From NCBI GenBank assembly GCA_907163375.1, contig CAJQUW010007039.1, forward strand, positions 248,001-312,000: DNA of 64,000 nt. The letters run 5' to 3'. The position numbers and the translations under genes are program-made. The number at the start of each line of letters is the position of its first letter. Positions within the stretch are counted from its first letter, which is position 1. Positions 39,845-52,517 of the stretch are shown here, in pieces. The notes beneath the pieces were generated by a model. That model ran no database searches and was not told where the DNA came from. It saw only the letters and a program-made list of their open reading frames with translations. Source of the stretch: Prostheceraeus crozeri (taxonomy: Eukaryota > Platyhelminthes > Polycladida > Euryleptidae).

Positions 39845-42800
39845 CTTGTTTATTTTATTTTAATAAGTTTATTTTTTGCTGAATTACTATAATTATTGAA
39901 AAATCTAGGAAAGTTATATTAGAAGTTGTGCTTTTTCAATGAGTTGAAAGTAATTTCCACCCATATAAGGAAGCCAAACAATCTATGCAAACGTCTTCAA
40001 GTTACTGCCTATCATGGGTATGTTATATTATCACGCTTCTGGTTTGTGGTGTGGTGAATGAAATGTGGCTAAAATTTTCTAAAATGTCATGTTTATTTAT
40101 CTAATTCTTCGGCCTTTATGCAAGATCACAAATCAAGAAGAGAAACACATTGACGTTAACTTGTGAGTCGTGGTATTAATTAGGATTGAGGCATAGCGCT
40201 AAAGCTTATAGCATGCGTAATATCCCAGAGATTGTCGCCATTATTTGAAGCTGTCACTGAGTTCTCACTAACTCTGCATCGTATAAGGCTTATATATGCC
40301 TAATGGTTTGAGACTGCTATGGGATTTGCGGCATTCTTTTCAAACTCCCCATTTATCGTGATTGTCCATGTCTGTTATAGATGCATTATTTTCTTTGAAA
40401 TTCGGGTAAATATGTATGGCCACTGCTGTGGGTTTCTGCACAGCTACACGGTTGTTGCCACTGAAAATCATTGGCCTCCGACAGCTCGTGGAGATAGGGC
40501 TAAACACGACTACTTTCAAAATATCACGAATTTATTGATTTCCGGCTAGCATTTCAACAGAAACTTGTGGATGTTGCTGAGAACGTCTTCTGCTATTTAC
40601 TTTTCCTTTTAAGGCTTTCCCTGGGACGATTTTCTCGGGTGCACTTTGTACGAGCACCACTTTGACTTGACACCGATATGTGCGATATGTCACTATGTGC
40701 GTTTACATCATCTAACTGCACGCTATTAGTGTGGAAGCGAAAGTGACTTTAAATTGTCTTCTTTGACATAAAGTTATATTGCTCGACGTAAATGATTGTT
40801 CAAAGTTAAGAAGCTGAGTGTGCATGCTTTCCTAGTAGCTTAATTTTTATTCTACATGTTCTATGTGCTCACAGACCGCTTTAATGAAATGATTTTGCCT
40901 TTATTAGTGTGCAATTTACTTTTTATCAGTTGTAGGAGCCAGGCTAAACCAGATGGGCGGTTTTAATGTAATTTGTCTCATGTAATGCATTTCACATGCC
41001 ACTGGTATGCATAATCACGTTATGAATTCTCTGATGCAGCATGACACACATGACAAACGTTCATGAATAGTCAAAGATGCACAAGAGATACACCTAGATA
41101 TCTAAGACTAAAAACTCATCACAAAATTGCGTTAAAACTGATACTTTTTAGTACGATTGATTAGTACCTAGTAATTACTGTGGTTAGAACTGATACTACT
41201 TATGAAATTTGCTTTTTTCCTGTCATTTGTGCGAAAGCATAATTGCTACAATCATAGCGGTTACAAATTTATTTCTGTAATATATTATTAATGATAAATC
41301 TGTTATATCTGTTACATATTCCGTGCACAATATATTTCTACAATGCCTTGATTTCGTCAGATTGGTTTCAATCAAGTCCTTTCGAGTATGAAAAAATACT
41401 AATTGTCACCAAAATCGCACGTGATATAATGTTGCTGAGACTTTCCTTCATTTTTCATCCACAAGATGGACAATGACTACCCTGAATCAAATATGGAACA
41501 CATACTAGCGATAAATTGAAATCCAACAGATTAAACGCACACCCACATGTGCGATGCTTCTGCTGGATATTTAGATTTTATACTCGGCCTCTAATCGGCA
41601 GTTAATTTCGCAATTTTATAGGCCCTACATATTTTACCTCGTTTACTTATATGTATAGATCACTTCATCTCTGCATGTATTCTTCTCGGATGACATGGTC
41701 CTGCTCGTATGGGGGTTCGAGGCGCAATGACAAGGCTTTGTACAGTGTATTCTTGTAATGCAGACCAAAGGGCATTAAAAGTCCGGACGCTCTTTAAGTA
41801 TTTTTTCTGCCTCTATGGTTAATGTCAATGATTGAAGCAATCAACAATGGTGGATGTATTATGACAGGAATGCAAATGACGATGACATGGTCAAAGTGCT
41901 CGACGCAGACAATAATACACAGAAAGATAAGTCACTGAACCTCAAAATGGTAGCGTGAGGGAATAGAATCACTCACCACAGGTCTACTTAATTAGTTTTC
42001 GGCTTTGCAGAATAAATACATTTTCCAGTTGTCCCAGACACCGGGGGATGACTGGGAGAGATTTTTTGTAGACCAAGCAGAGATACCTGTAGACGCAATA
42101 ATGAAAGAAAACATGAATATAGCATGATTGGACACGATCAAGGCATGATCACAAAAATCAAGAAGACGTCATATGACAATGTATAACATTCATAGAAAAT
42201 GCTGTAATACAATAATAGCAATTCAAACAGTAGCATGTTTTTATATTGGCTCACGGTGAAGCTTCGTAATTCGTTATGTCAGATGCCGTTGGCCGACTTT
42301 ATGTGACTCAGCTGTTATTCACACGGATATCAAATATCGATTCCCAAACAACGATTTTTGTGTCGTTCTGATTTACAAATGCTACTGTATACTTTGTGGG
42401 CCGCACGTGACTGCAATTTTGAAAGCGAGCCGCGGGCCGCAGGTTGTCGACCCCTTGCTTAATATATTAGAGCTTTTTTAATGAAGACCCGACCCGCCGA
42501 TGTTTGATGCCTTTCTTTGCAACTAAGTTTCGAATGAATTTTAACTGAAGAGTTGAATGAATATTACAAATCGTTACGAAGCTTTTGATGAAATTGCATG
42601 GTAGACAATTCTTTGTCAGTGAGGTGACTTGTGGTCACTCTTAAGTTTTTCTGGCTCTCATTGTAAAGATGTTCAGAGTGCAATTGCTCCCAGTGGATGT
42701 CTGTTCACGTCATTAGTGGAAGTGCAGACTTTTAGGCTTCCAATAATATTAAGCAGCGTTTCGAATACGCTGCAAATCCACGCGACAAATAGTACTATTT

Positions 42801-44930
42801 TTCGGATGAATCGTTGACATGAATTTTTGTAACAATTACGCATTCGTGTGTTTCATTTTGAAAATGACGAAGGCATCACCCAAAGGACACATGACATCAC
42901 ATATTTTTCACATCACTCAAAAAAATTATGAACTTTTCTTCTGGATCTTCAACCATGTTGAAATCATCGCCTGTGTCACTGTCTAAGGGTCTTAGTACTC
43001 GTCAAGCTAAACTTAGTGGCAAAGTTTTTTATCTAGCAACTTTTGTATGATATCCCACACTTCATCGTCCTCCAGCGCAACTGAGCCATTGATAGAGATG
43101 ATATTCATGGGTGCGCATAGGATCTCGTTTGAAGCGGACATACGTCAATATTTCTTAAATATGAAAATCCGCGCTCAGATTCTCCCTCTCAGAGGTGTTG
43201 CATGAAATAGCGAGCTGTGAAGACACAATGGACATGCTTTCCTAATACGCAAGCAATAAAAGCAACTCTTAATGCGTAATTACCCAGACTTGTTTGTTGC
43301 AATAGAGACCTGACAGATAAAACGACCTGAAATGAATGATATACTAAATCTGCAATCTATAGCATCTTGAAAAAAACAATGCAGAACCTAAAACAGTGCA
43401 TTACAAGTTGTAATACAATCAAATCTGATTTTTATGAAGGAAAGTATTATTCACAATTCACACTTATCAAAATCGCACCGAAAAATCGATTTTATGAATA
43501 GGCTTTTCGAAGCCAGGATGACTTCTTGCTGATAAGATGTTTTGGTACTGTTGCTTCAAGACTGTATATGTATTAAATGCGGTGAACTCCGGATAAGCGG
43601 GAATTCCGCTAAAGCGGGAGAAAAGTCAGGAAATATTTCAACGCATGCAAAGCCCTCCGGTTAAGGGGTTATGAATCGTTTCTCTTAAGCGGGAGACTTC
43701 TTTTTGATAATTTGTATTATGGATAGCTAGATTTGAACTTTTCATTAAGTGATCTTCGTTTATGTTTCAACAAAAAATGTATTGATGTTCTGACCTATTG
43801 TTCTCATGTAGCCTACTGTGGATGCACAGCGTTTTCAAAAATTATTTCCTCTTCCAATACATGCTCGCATAGGATCAGAAGGATTGAGCTTTCATTTCTT
43901 CCTTTTGATGTAGATGATGCGAAACAGTACAATGCATCTGCTGTATACAAAGCAATCGCTGTTCATCTACTTATACAGAGTTTCTACAAATTCATTACAC
44001 CAGTTTGCAGCGCACTATGTCAACGATCTAATACGCAGTCTTGAGAAGGCTAAACTCATCAGGGTAATCATTGTAATTAGGAAGATTTGAGTATTATGAT
44101 CGCATTTTCATAAATGCATTACTTAAACTTTCATGTTCTGTTCAGAACGACTGTTCACTGTGTTCACTAGAGTGAAATGACATTAACAAAACTTTTTGTA
44201 ACCCCTCTAGTGTCTAGATATCAGCTGCAGCGAATTAGCAATCAATTAAAAGTTCGTGGCGAAGCTTATGAAAGTTTTAATATCGCTTCGTCGGAATCGT
44301 GTGAACCCTGAAGAAATATATGCGTAATTTAGGTTAATGATGTAAATCTAGATACGAGACGGAGCTACACAAATCATCAAAAAAATGTTTTCAGTAAGTT
44401 CGAACAAATAATGCAATTTGGCGAAATGAAAGTCGTGTCTTTTTTCAGTGCACGCATAAAAATCTCTACGGAGAGACTTGAAAAGTCCCTCAAAATATTT
44501 GTTTAACTTTCAATCCGACGAAGCATATTTCTAGCCAATGTAATTCTCCATTCAACTTTTTTTTACAGATTCCACATTTCTACTGCCGCTACAAATGAAG
44601 TGTTGAATATGTTTGTCTAATGCTGAATTGTTTAGCATCAGAAATCAGGAAAAGTGGCGAGATATATGCCGATCATCAACAACAGAATTATTCGATTACA
44701 AGTGGGAAATATGAACAATTGATATTAAGGAATATTCATGTACAAAGTATACCTGGAAACTTAGCTTGTAAATAAAAATAAAATAAATAAACGAACCATG
44801 TTTATGCTCGGAGGTACATTAGGCACGTAGCCTTTCTTCCTTGTGGCCGAGTTGTTGTTTATCCCTCACTCATTCTTTTTGTGATGAGTGTTTAGCAAGA
44901 ATGTAGAGTTCACCTATTTTATAAATCACA
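39845..44930. other. Gene-free spacer with small repeat traces
   Basis: No exon was recognised. At about 42385-42457 the sequence GTGGGCCGCACGTGA, GCCGCGGGCCGCAGG and TTGTCGACCCCTTG resembles the right end of a hAT element. At 43580-43700 the repeated GCGGGA(G/A) and CTCCGG(A/T)TAAG motifs look like a small pogo-type MITE. Neither has a demonstrable partner end. The remainder is featureless AT-rich sequence. Confidence 0.35.
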
Positions 44931-44931
44931 G

Positions 44932-44995
44932 GTTTGTTTCGACCAAAGTCTCCCGGACGACGCAGATCGCGCACTCTACCACTAGGCCACAGCGC
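44932..44995 (-). mobile_element. tRNA-derived sequence (tRNA-Gly-like head)
   Basis: Read on the minus strand, GCGCTGTGGCCTAGTGGTAG, AGTGCGCGATCTGCG and GGTCGAAAC give a good box A (TGGCCTAGTGG) and a degraded box B. The clover leaf does not close properly, so this is a tRNA pseudogene or the head of a SINE, not a working tRNA gene. Confidence 0.5.
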
Positions 44996-44999
44996 AATA

Positions 45000-46078
45000 A
45001 TGAAGGAGGATCTTGTCTCCTATGCAATTCCAATCATAATCTTTCAGCACGAAACAATTCAACAAAATTTTGAGTTGTTATAAATGATTGTACTTTTGTA
45101 GCATTTCCATCGACAAAAGGCTCAGTCTCTACCGATTTCAATGACCATAAGACTGATTTACTTGTTTAAGAACAATAATCTTCAGTCATCTGATAACAGC
45201 GATTTTCTAATAAACGCTTCTCATTCAATAGTATTGAATCTAAATGTATTTAATGAAACTTGAGTCGGGTTAGACTTATTCTCGTAGGTCTCGAATCTTG
45301 ATCTTGCTTTACATTTCCTAAATTTTCGTTGAATTGGATTCACTTCACTAATTAAATTAATAAATTACTTCGTTGAAACTTCAACATGTGCGAGGGTATG
45401 ACAAAATTGCCGAAGAATTTCCATTGTGTCGTTGAAGTAGGGCCTTATTCTCCACGAATCCTTCTGTTTTGAAGGAAATGTTTTTTCATAGATAATTGTC
45501 GCACTGTAACTGACATTCAGCAAAAGTCACTTGTGGGACAATTTGCACATACCCTATGTGTCAAGCATTCAAAAAATTGACTTATGTTAAACAGATTCAT
45601 GTGTATACTGAAGTATGTCGTCTTCAGTGGCATTTATGGTAAGATCACATTAAATTTGTTATATCAGTACATCAATGCTCAGGCACTATTACTGATGCCA
45701 TGTTTCTGTAAATTAACTTCATAATGCAAGGAGATACTTCATTATCTAACAATCTTAGAACATAATAAAATCGTAAAATTGAAGGCGAAGTACTTGTAAT
45801 GGTATCGTTCACTATCTTATAGAAAATTGGGGGGAGCTTTATATTTTTGGTGATAGCAGATAATGAACCTCACACCAGCAGCGCGTTTCCAGCACTAATA
45901 TTGCTAATTAGTTCAAGCATAGCCAAAATTAGCGAAGTGATTGAATTCTTCTTTGAAAAATGTAGACCTTGATTACTCATTGCAGTGTATTTAATCAAGT
46001 TACATTGATTGAAATGATCCTTGACAGACTTGCATGTACATTATTTTGTAATTTAATTTTGCAATCACGTTTACCATA
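45000..46078. other. Gene-free spacer
   Basis: No coding or repeat feature was recognised. Confidence 0.35.
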
Positions 46079-46080
46079 GT

Positions 46081-46317
46081 GGTCTCCGTGGCACACTGGT
46101 TAAGTGGTTGGCCCAGTGGTCGAGCCCCTAAAGTGTCATTGGAAGTTGTCAGGAAGGGCATCCGAACTAGAAAGATCACAACGCTCCAGATTGAAGTCTG
46201 ACCATGTCAGCACCGTGCAAGCACCCAGTATGGGGGAGTAGTGACGTTAAACCATTCATCTAGTTGATAGCCTCATACGGGAGGGTGTTCATGATGAGGA
46301 TGCGAAAGCAAAAATAC
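46081..46317 (+). mobile_element. tRNA-derived SINE, family 1
   Basis: The head GGTCTCCGTGGCACACTGGT, TAAGTGG and box B-like GGTCGAGCCCC are followed by the family core GTCATTGGAAGTTGTCAGGA, AGGGCATCCG, CACAACGCTCC and a further about 110 bp of tail ending GCAAAAATAC. The core is shared with 29594-29774 and 54141-54300. It is the best preserved of the three copies. Confidence 0.75.
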
Positions 46318-46483
46318 GGCACTCCCTTTAGTAATGGCTTTAATAAAAATGAGTTGCTAAAAATATTTACACGGCAAACGTTTCACGACGCCGTCGCTGC
46401 CTCAGTGCACTAAAAAGAAGGTAAAAGCAGTCAGAGTGCGTGGTTTATATATCAGGGTGATAATACCGTAGACAGAGTATCTC

Positions 46484-49245
46484 TCAGCCAACCAGCTCGT
46501 CTTTGCGATTCAACTGTGGTCTCCTATTTCTGATGTAGCGAGCTTCAGCCAGACGATTTTCAAGAGGCGAACTATTCTTGGCAATGATATTGATTTTGAA
46601 ATCGAAAATGTCAAGGTTACTGTCGTGCTCATTTATTGAATGTTCGGAGAGGGCACTAGTATTGTTCTGCAAGCGCAAGCTACGTTCATGCTCCTCGAAA
46701 CGAATTTTGAAAGGCCTATTAGTCAGGGTTGGTCGGCAAAAAAACCCACCCGGGGTTTTATCGGGTTATATCCGGGCGGGTTTTTTATACCGGGTTTAAT
46801 TGGGTTTTTCGGGTTTAATCTAGTTATTTCGATTTTCTTGAAATTAAGAGGTAATCTCTTATTTCATAATCATCATTTTATTGAAAAATCAAACTACATT
46901 GCACACATCAGTGTAATGTAAACCATGATTAAAATACAATATCATGAGAAAATATCGGTGAGTACTTATAGGTTACTGTATTCTAGCCGTACCAAATATT
47001 CAGATAATTACAGGCTATCTAAATAAGGAATCATATAAAGTTATTCTCTCACCTACATTTACGAATAGTATACTTTACACGCTGTTATCTAAAATTTATA
47101 AGTTTTTTCTACTATTGTATTATCAGAGAGAAAACACATGTGTACAGTAGAGGCTATAAATTGAACTTTATATTAAAATATATGGTCAAAACGGGGAAGA
47201 TCTAATGAGTCATTTAAACATCGATCACCAAATATCTGTTTGTTATACCGGTATTCAAAAAGTAAGAAAATATAGGCCTAGACAAAAATATAGGCCCAAC
47301 TGTTAGCAGCTAAATAATACGCAGATCGTTTCGTCGAACTTTCATATCATAATTTCGATTCATTTTATTTATTTATTTATTTTGATTACCTGAGGATGGT
47401 CGTTTGGTGTGGTCGAAAGACCTCGTCCTAATATGTGAAATGGAGGACGTACGCTCTTTCTTATGGTCCGAAGTGTCCGTCGCAGACTTGCAGCCTGCTG
47501 CGGTATCAGTAATGACGCGCGCCCACCACGCACGCGCCACCCCGAACTCCCCATCATTTCCGAGTGTCTTTTGTATGCGATAATAACATTAATGATCAGA
47601 CTTGTGGGCAGTGGCTTTAAATCATTGTTTGCCAATATCGATCTTATCCTACGCACTTTCGACTGCACCAGCCACCCAAAGACATGCGACCAGCAGCGTC
47701 AACCAAAATGCGTGCGCTCTCCCGAATTCCCCATCATCTCACGAATGCATCACTACAGTCCGCTGTTGACAAATCCAGGCTGGCTGATGTCCGGCGAGTC
47801 AGGGATGGACAATGGGCATCATATCAGCATAGGCGCTAAGTTTCTTGCGCAATGAAAACATCGGACGTTGACATATTATTCGGTTTTCCTTTTCAATATT
47901 TGGTGTTGTATTAAGAAACATGTAGATTACGGAATTGTATACATTCCATACGATGATTTTTGAGAAGAGGCAGAGTCAATAAATCAGAAAAATGAATTGG
48001 CATTACTGTATTTTAATTAGAAGCATCGAAAAAATGACATAATATGGAAAAATCCATTTCACCCGATTTCACCCGATTTCACCCGCCCGATTTCGCCCGC
48101 CGGGCGGGTGAAATCGGGTTTTTTTCTGACCGGGTGGGTTTTGACCAACCCTGCTATTAGTTTGCCCAATGTAACTTTTGCTACAATGTTTACAAACAAG
48201 TTCGTAAACCACAAAGCGCTCATCGCAGGGATAAGGGTTGTCGAGAAGATTACAGAGATTACAGTTTACATGTTTTTAGCAGATTTTTTAGAAAAGTATT
48301 GGCTAGTGGTTTTATTAGGTTTGCTTATCAAGGTTACAGGCAGTTTGTATTTTCTTATTAAATTACTGATTTTTCTATTGCAACTATCATTAATAAAACT
48401 AAGAGAAGGCCTAACATTATTCTCACCATTGCTTTTACGAGTTACGCTTTTACTTTTATCAAAATCGCGAGTTTTATAATTGTTTTTGCGTAATCTATTA
48501 TGAAATTTTTCCTTAGCCTTATTTTTGATAGTAGATGATGAGCATCTACTTTCAATGTGATTATTCATACTGCGGATGTAATTATCCTTAACATGCTGAG
48601 GAAGCCAGCTGTCTCTTTGCAAAGTTATCTCAGAATGATTAGGCTTAGAATACCATTCGTATGAAATCTGCTCATCGACGATTTTTATTGAGATATCTAA
48701 AAAATTCAAGGGACTCTCGTTGTCAGGAATTTCTATGGTAAACTGTATGCCGTCGTTCACGGAATTGAAGGTAGTTAAAATACTATGAAAAATGTCATCA
48801 TCATGTTCAAAAGGACCCATGCAAATGTCATCGATATAGCGCAGAAAAATCGTGGGTCGGATATTGATCTTTTCCAGTCTACTTAAGGCCTCAGTTTTAA
48901 TAAAGTGAATGGAAATAATGGCAAATGGTGGGCCATAATGAGAACCCATAGCACAACCACGGGTCTGTAAGTAGGTTTGATTATCGAATTCTATTTCGTA
49001 GTTGTAAGCAATGAAAGAAAGCCCTTTCAACAAATTGTCTATGGTCAAGCCTAAATTGTCAATTTTGTCCCAATTTTGTTCAGCAAACTTTTGAACACAG
49101 TTGATTCCAAAATCGATAGGGATGCTGGGGTATAGGTTTTTGACATCAAGCGAGATGAATTTTTTTATCTAGTAAATCATCGAAATTGCAATTATCTAAA
49201 GCACTCATGAGAGATTCAGTATTGGGAAGGTATGATGGAACCAAT
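46484..49245 (-). mobile_element. Penelope-like retroelement, 5'-truncated, with hAT insertion
   Basis: On the minus strand the RT reads FISLDVKNLYPSIPIDFG (49170-49110), IAYNYEIEFDNQTYLQTRGC and AMGSHYGPPFAIISIHF, then PTIFLRYIDDICMGPFEHDD (active-site YIDD) and LNFLDISIKI. The linker is basic. The GIY-YIG endonuclease starts PYPCDERFVVYELVCKHCSK, SYIGQTN and continues, after the inserted element, with RPFKIRFEEHERSLR, HSINEHDSNLDIFDF and ENRLAEARYIRNRRPQLN. A frameshift lies upstream of FISLDV and another between RT and endonuclease. The coding part left is about 1.3 kb, so the 5' half is missing; a palindrome marks the 5' break. Confidence 0.8.
46724..48153. mobile_element. Non-autonomous hAT element, 1430 bp, inside the Penelope-like element
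   Basis: Perfect 11-bp inverted ends CAGGGTTGGTC...GACCAACCCTG are flanked by an exact 8-bp target duplication CTATTAGT (46716-46723 and 48154-48161). Both ends have extra subterminal motifs (AACCCACCCGG, CGGGTGGGTTTT, repeated TTTCACCCG and CGGGTTT). These features define the hAT superfamily. Two antisense open frames in the GC-richer middle (47369-47855) show no transposase signature. Removing the element and one duplication restores the GIY-YIG reading (SYIGQTN to RPFKIRFEEH). Confidence 0.9.
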
Positions 49246-49281
49246 CATTGGTTCAATTGGTTCCATCATACCTTCCCAATA
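49220..49281. repeat. Perfect inverted repeat at the 5' break of the Penelope-like element
   Basis: The arm TATTGGGAAGGTATGATGGA plus ACCAAT (49220-49245) recurs as its exact reverse complement at 49256-49281, with a 10-bp spacer. The left arm is Penelope coding sequence, so the right arm is an inverted duplicate of the element's own 5' edge. Such snap-back ends are known in Penelope-type elements. Confidence 0.85.
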
Positions 49282-49427
49282 CAATCCCAGTTCAATTATA
49301 GAAAGTGAGAAACTTGCACCATGATTAATCCTAGTGGTGAGATTAAAGGAAGCTAGTAAGATATTCATTGAAGAATGAGTTTGTTGACAACTAGTATATC
49401 AATGAATGTATGAAGAGATGAATGCCT

Positions 49428-49524
49428 GACACGTAGCACTAAAAACTGTAAAGAAATTCAAGTGATTGTCAGATTTGAGCTAACACTAACCTTGTTTTTT
49501 TTACAGTTTTTAGTGCTACGTGTC
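49428..49524. repeat. 97-bp hairpin with 25-bp perfect arms
   Basis: GACACGTAGCACTAAAAACT plus GTAAA (49428-49452) is the exact reverse complement of 49500-49524, with a 47-bp loop. Weaker pairing continues outward (AGATGA near 49415 with TCATCT near 49533). It could be a fold-back MITE or a structured RNA precursor. Confidence 0.8.
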
Positions 49525-49544
49525 GTTTAATCTCATCTTTGTTC

Positions 49545-49850
49545 GAACTTCTAATTACGTTCGAACTGCTTCTACGTTCTAATTACGATTCTGCTTGCTT
49601 TATTTAACCGAAGTATCTCGTTTAGCCTAGGACAGAATCTGACCAATGACCTCTGCTGGAAAGATTTGATGACTTCAAATAATCGATTGTTGTGCAATGC
49701 CTCTTACACAAATATTGTTGGTGGGCGCTCAGACTTGAATTTTACTGTCATCTCAATTTAAGTTTGTGTGGGATATTCAAAGCATGTCAATGTGTTAGCG
49801 AGGATTTCTAAAAGTAAAGATATTTACTTATGAGGTTTAGACAACACAAG
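49545..49850. other. Gene-free spacer
   Basis: No feature was recognised. Confidence 0.3.
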
Positions 49851-49851
49851 G

Positions 49852-50184
49852 TCATTGGCGAGAACTGCTTTCGGTTTTTATTCTGTTGAATGAAATATAT
49901 GGTGATGTTTGAGACATTATGTTCTTCTTTTTCGTATAATCACGTGGGACATCTGCATTATAGCAGTGTTGCCACTCCGCAGATATCGTGAAAATTTCTG
50001 AGATCAAGAGGTTTTCGGAGATATTTTGAGAAGATGATAAATTCGTACAGACAAACCGAACACAATCGATAAATTCCTTAACAGTCATTCCCATGTTATT
50101 GATATCTTGCCAATATTCTTGAGCAAAGTTATCACCGACTTCAAGAGCATTATCAATAGGGATGCATTCTGACCACATCATCAA
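49852..50184 (-). pseudogene. Second Penelope-like RT fragment
   Basis: The frame reads SECIPIDNALEVGDNFAQEY, WQDINNMGMTVKEFIDCVRF and VCTN. This lines up with the same stretch of the neighbouring element (SIPIDFGINCVQKFAEQNWD, KIDNLGLTIDNLLKGLSFIA, YN): IPID, (N/K)FA, W..I.N.G.T. After this the similarity stops. It is therefore a short, diverged piece of a related Penelope element on the same strand, about 600 bp upstream of the first. Confidence 0.45.
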
Positions 50185-50767
50185 GACAAAATTAAAACAA
50201 AATTATCATCACAAGAAATGTGAAGCGTTCGAAATTGAATCGTCCTCGTGAACGGCAAGCTTTTTGATTGTTCGCAATACATAGGTCTCAAAATTATTGC
50301 TTTACCAATTTGTATATAATCAGTGTGCATATATCTCCTTTTGACTTTCAAAGCGTCGATAATGGGTCAGAACCCGAAGCGTCCGCGCGCAAAAATCATT
50401 TTTTCAAAACTTATTTGACGGCATAAAAGAAAGAGGGAGTGAGAATCATTTTTTCTATTTTTCGATTTATTAAAATGAAAAACCTCCCGTTGGCGATCAT
50501 AAGCTTGTTGGAATACTAGCTCTGTTCACTTATTTTTTTACCACCAAGAATGTTGATGAAAATCTCAACTGGCCCAAGCGTGTGTGTTTTTTCCTGACTA
50601 TCTGTTTTTACGTGTATGTTCGCCTGTCGCTTTCAGTCCGTACTTTTGACACTTCCTTTTGTCCGCTAGGCCCTTGTCAGTGTTTCCTGCTACTGGTTTT
50701 CTCAAATTTTCAAACATTTCCTTGTAACTGAATTTGAGAAAGTAAAAGGTGGAGAGAACGCTGCGAC

Positions 50768-51019
50768 ATGGCCGCGGAATATCGCAGCGCCATGCAGTTT
50801 TTTTTCATGCACCGCCTACCTCCCTTGACGCACAAGGAACGGAGACAGACAATTGAGCGACTCACGGTGCTGCTTAGGCGACTCGAATCCATGGTGGATC
50901 TCCTATACGATGTGGTAGTCATCAATGATCGGTACCAAAACAATTGGTGGAAAGGGCGGAAGAACAGGCTACCTCAGCCCGTACGTAACACGAACAAAGA
51001 GGCCTTGTATCGGCCCTGA
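50768..51019 (+). CDS. Hypothetical 83-residue ORF
   Basis: The ATG sits in a good context (GACATGGCC), and the region is more GC-rich than its surroundings. The peptide is helical and basic: MQFFFMHRLPPLTHKERRQT, IERLTVLLRRLESMVDLLYD, VVVINDRYQNNWWKG. A leucine-rich amphipathic helix is likely at residues 28-55. No family is recognised. It could be the 5' exon of an unrecognised gene (a GTAACA lies near the end) or chance coding. Confidence 0.25.
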   Translation: MAAEYRSAMQFFFMHRLPPLTHKERRQTIERLTVLLRRLESMVDLLYDVVVINDRYQNNWWKGRKNRLPQPVRNTNKEALYRP

Positions 51020-51119
51020 CAGCAACCTCGTGGGACGAAGCTCTACGACTGGTAGCGTGACGCTTCAAGACAGTGTTGGTGAGGGAAGCCCTCGGTTGTG
51101 CGTTCACCCAAGTTGAGTC

Positions 51120-52510
51120 TCCTAGAGCTAGGGCCTAGAAGTCGGTCATGCTCATGCGCTGATGGGAATCATCAGCAAATTTTGCATCGTGTAATCGGAG
51201 ATAGCGGCAAATGTTCTAGCGGAAATTTTCACACCTGATTGTCCAGAATGTACTGTGCTGAGGTGCACCCATGCATCATGCATACAGTGTCTTAAATGCA
51301 TTCTACAAGATTTGTGAATCTGTTTTAGGGGCATTTCATAGAGATTTTTTTTGGCGGAGATATATTTTACATTTTCTAAAGTGTCAACACTGATATAATA
51401 AAGCTAGATTATTCAGCCAACCACATGACTTAAATAAGAAATGATATAAAAAGCAAGCCATTTTGTATTAAACAGTATGAGAGTTAACCAAAACGAGACT
51501 TTCCAAGCGAGAGACTCTATACCGCATTAATTGAATTATATGTAGCAATAATCATGCTTTAATGCGTTGGGGTGTGCAAGTTTGTATTAAAATATCATGT
51601 TCGCGTTCATGTCATTCAAATCACACGGCTCCGATATTTTTCCTTATTATCTGCTCATTTTCGTGCTTATCTACTAAAGAAGAATTCACCATTAAAATAT
51701 TCTTTGTTTTATAGTAGTCAACTATCGAATGGTCTACAGTTTCCCTTTGTTGATTGTAAGACCTGATTGTAGTAATTTGAAATAATTTCCTTCTGCATTT
51801 TTGCTGATTCACTTGACCGCTTCTACTTGTATTGTGGCTGCATCGTGCCTTCAAGCTCCAATACCTTTATTCAACCTTAATTCGTTCTTCCAGTTGTTAC
51901 TGCACTTGTTCCCTTCTGCTATATATATATATATTCGTATGAAGAATATATGTTCCCTTCTGCTAAATGTGCACGATGACTTGACATTTGCCCTTTAATG
52001 AGTGGTACTTTTGTTTCCCAAAGAAAAGTGTCTCAGTGAATTAACTGCTAAGTTTTCAAGGTAAATTTGAATATTTGATTGTGTGCGTCATGAATACTTA
52101 TCATGTTAAATTTGTATTTATTTAGTGGTTTAAGTCCACTTTCTTCATGGCATTGTAATCCAGAAGAAGAGATGAATTTCATTTGTCAACCTGTCAATTC
52201 GTGCAGTAAAAGAAATTCACAAGAGCGCTGGTGATTGACAAGCACTAAGCTCATATTTCAATCGGCGCGCATGAAGTGCATATCTGTTGATTGTGTTTTA
52301 TGTGTATTCCATTAATGTCGTTCTGTTTACGACCGATTACTTTTAAGTGAATACTTAATCGATTTGGATATTTGATTTAATGCTTGACTCTAAATGCTAA
52401 GTTCATGAAGAGTTTGGGTTAAACATCTCTCTCAAATCGAAGAGCACCAATATTTAAAAGAATCACTTCGACTTGATTTGATTATGTGCGTCTGAGGGCG
52501 ATCGTAAGCT
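51120..52510. other. Gene-free spacer
   Basis: No coding feature was recognised; a short TATATATA run lies at about 51920. Sequence is AT-rich. Confidence 0.35.
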
Positions 52511-52517
52511 AATCAAA

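Noticed and set aside
47369-47855. hAT transposase in the antisense ORFs inside the 1430-bp element
   Set aside because: Neither frame shows a BED finger, the catalytic residues or the hAT dimerisation motif; the element is treated as non-autonomous.
50710-50943. Minus-strand 77-residue ORF
   Set aside because: Ser/Arg-rich shadow of the plus-strand ORF at 50768-51019, with no signal of its own.
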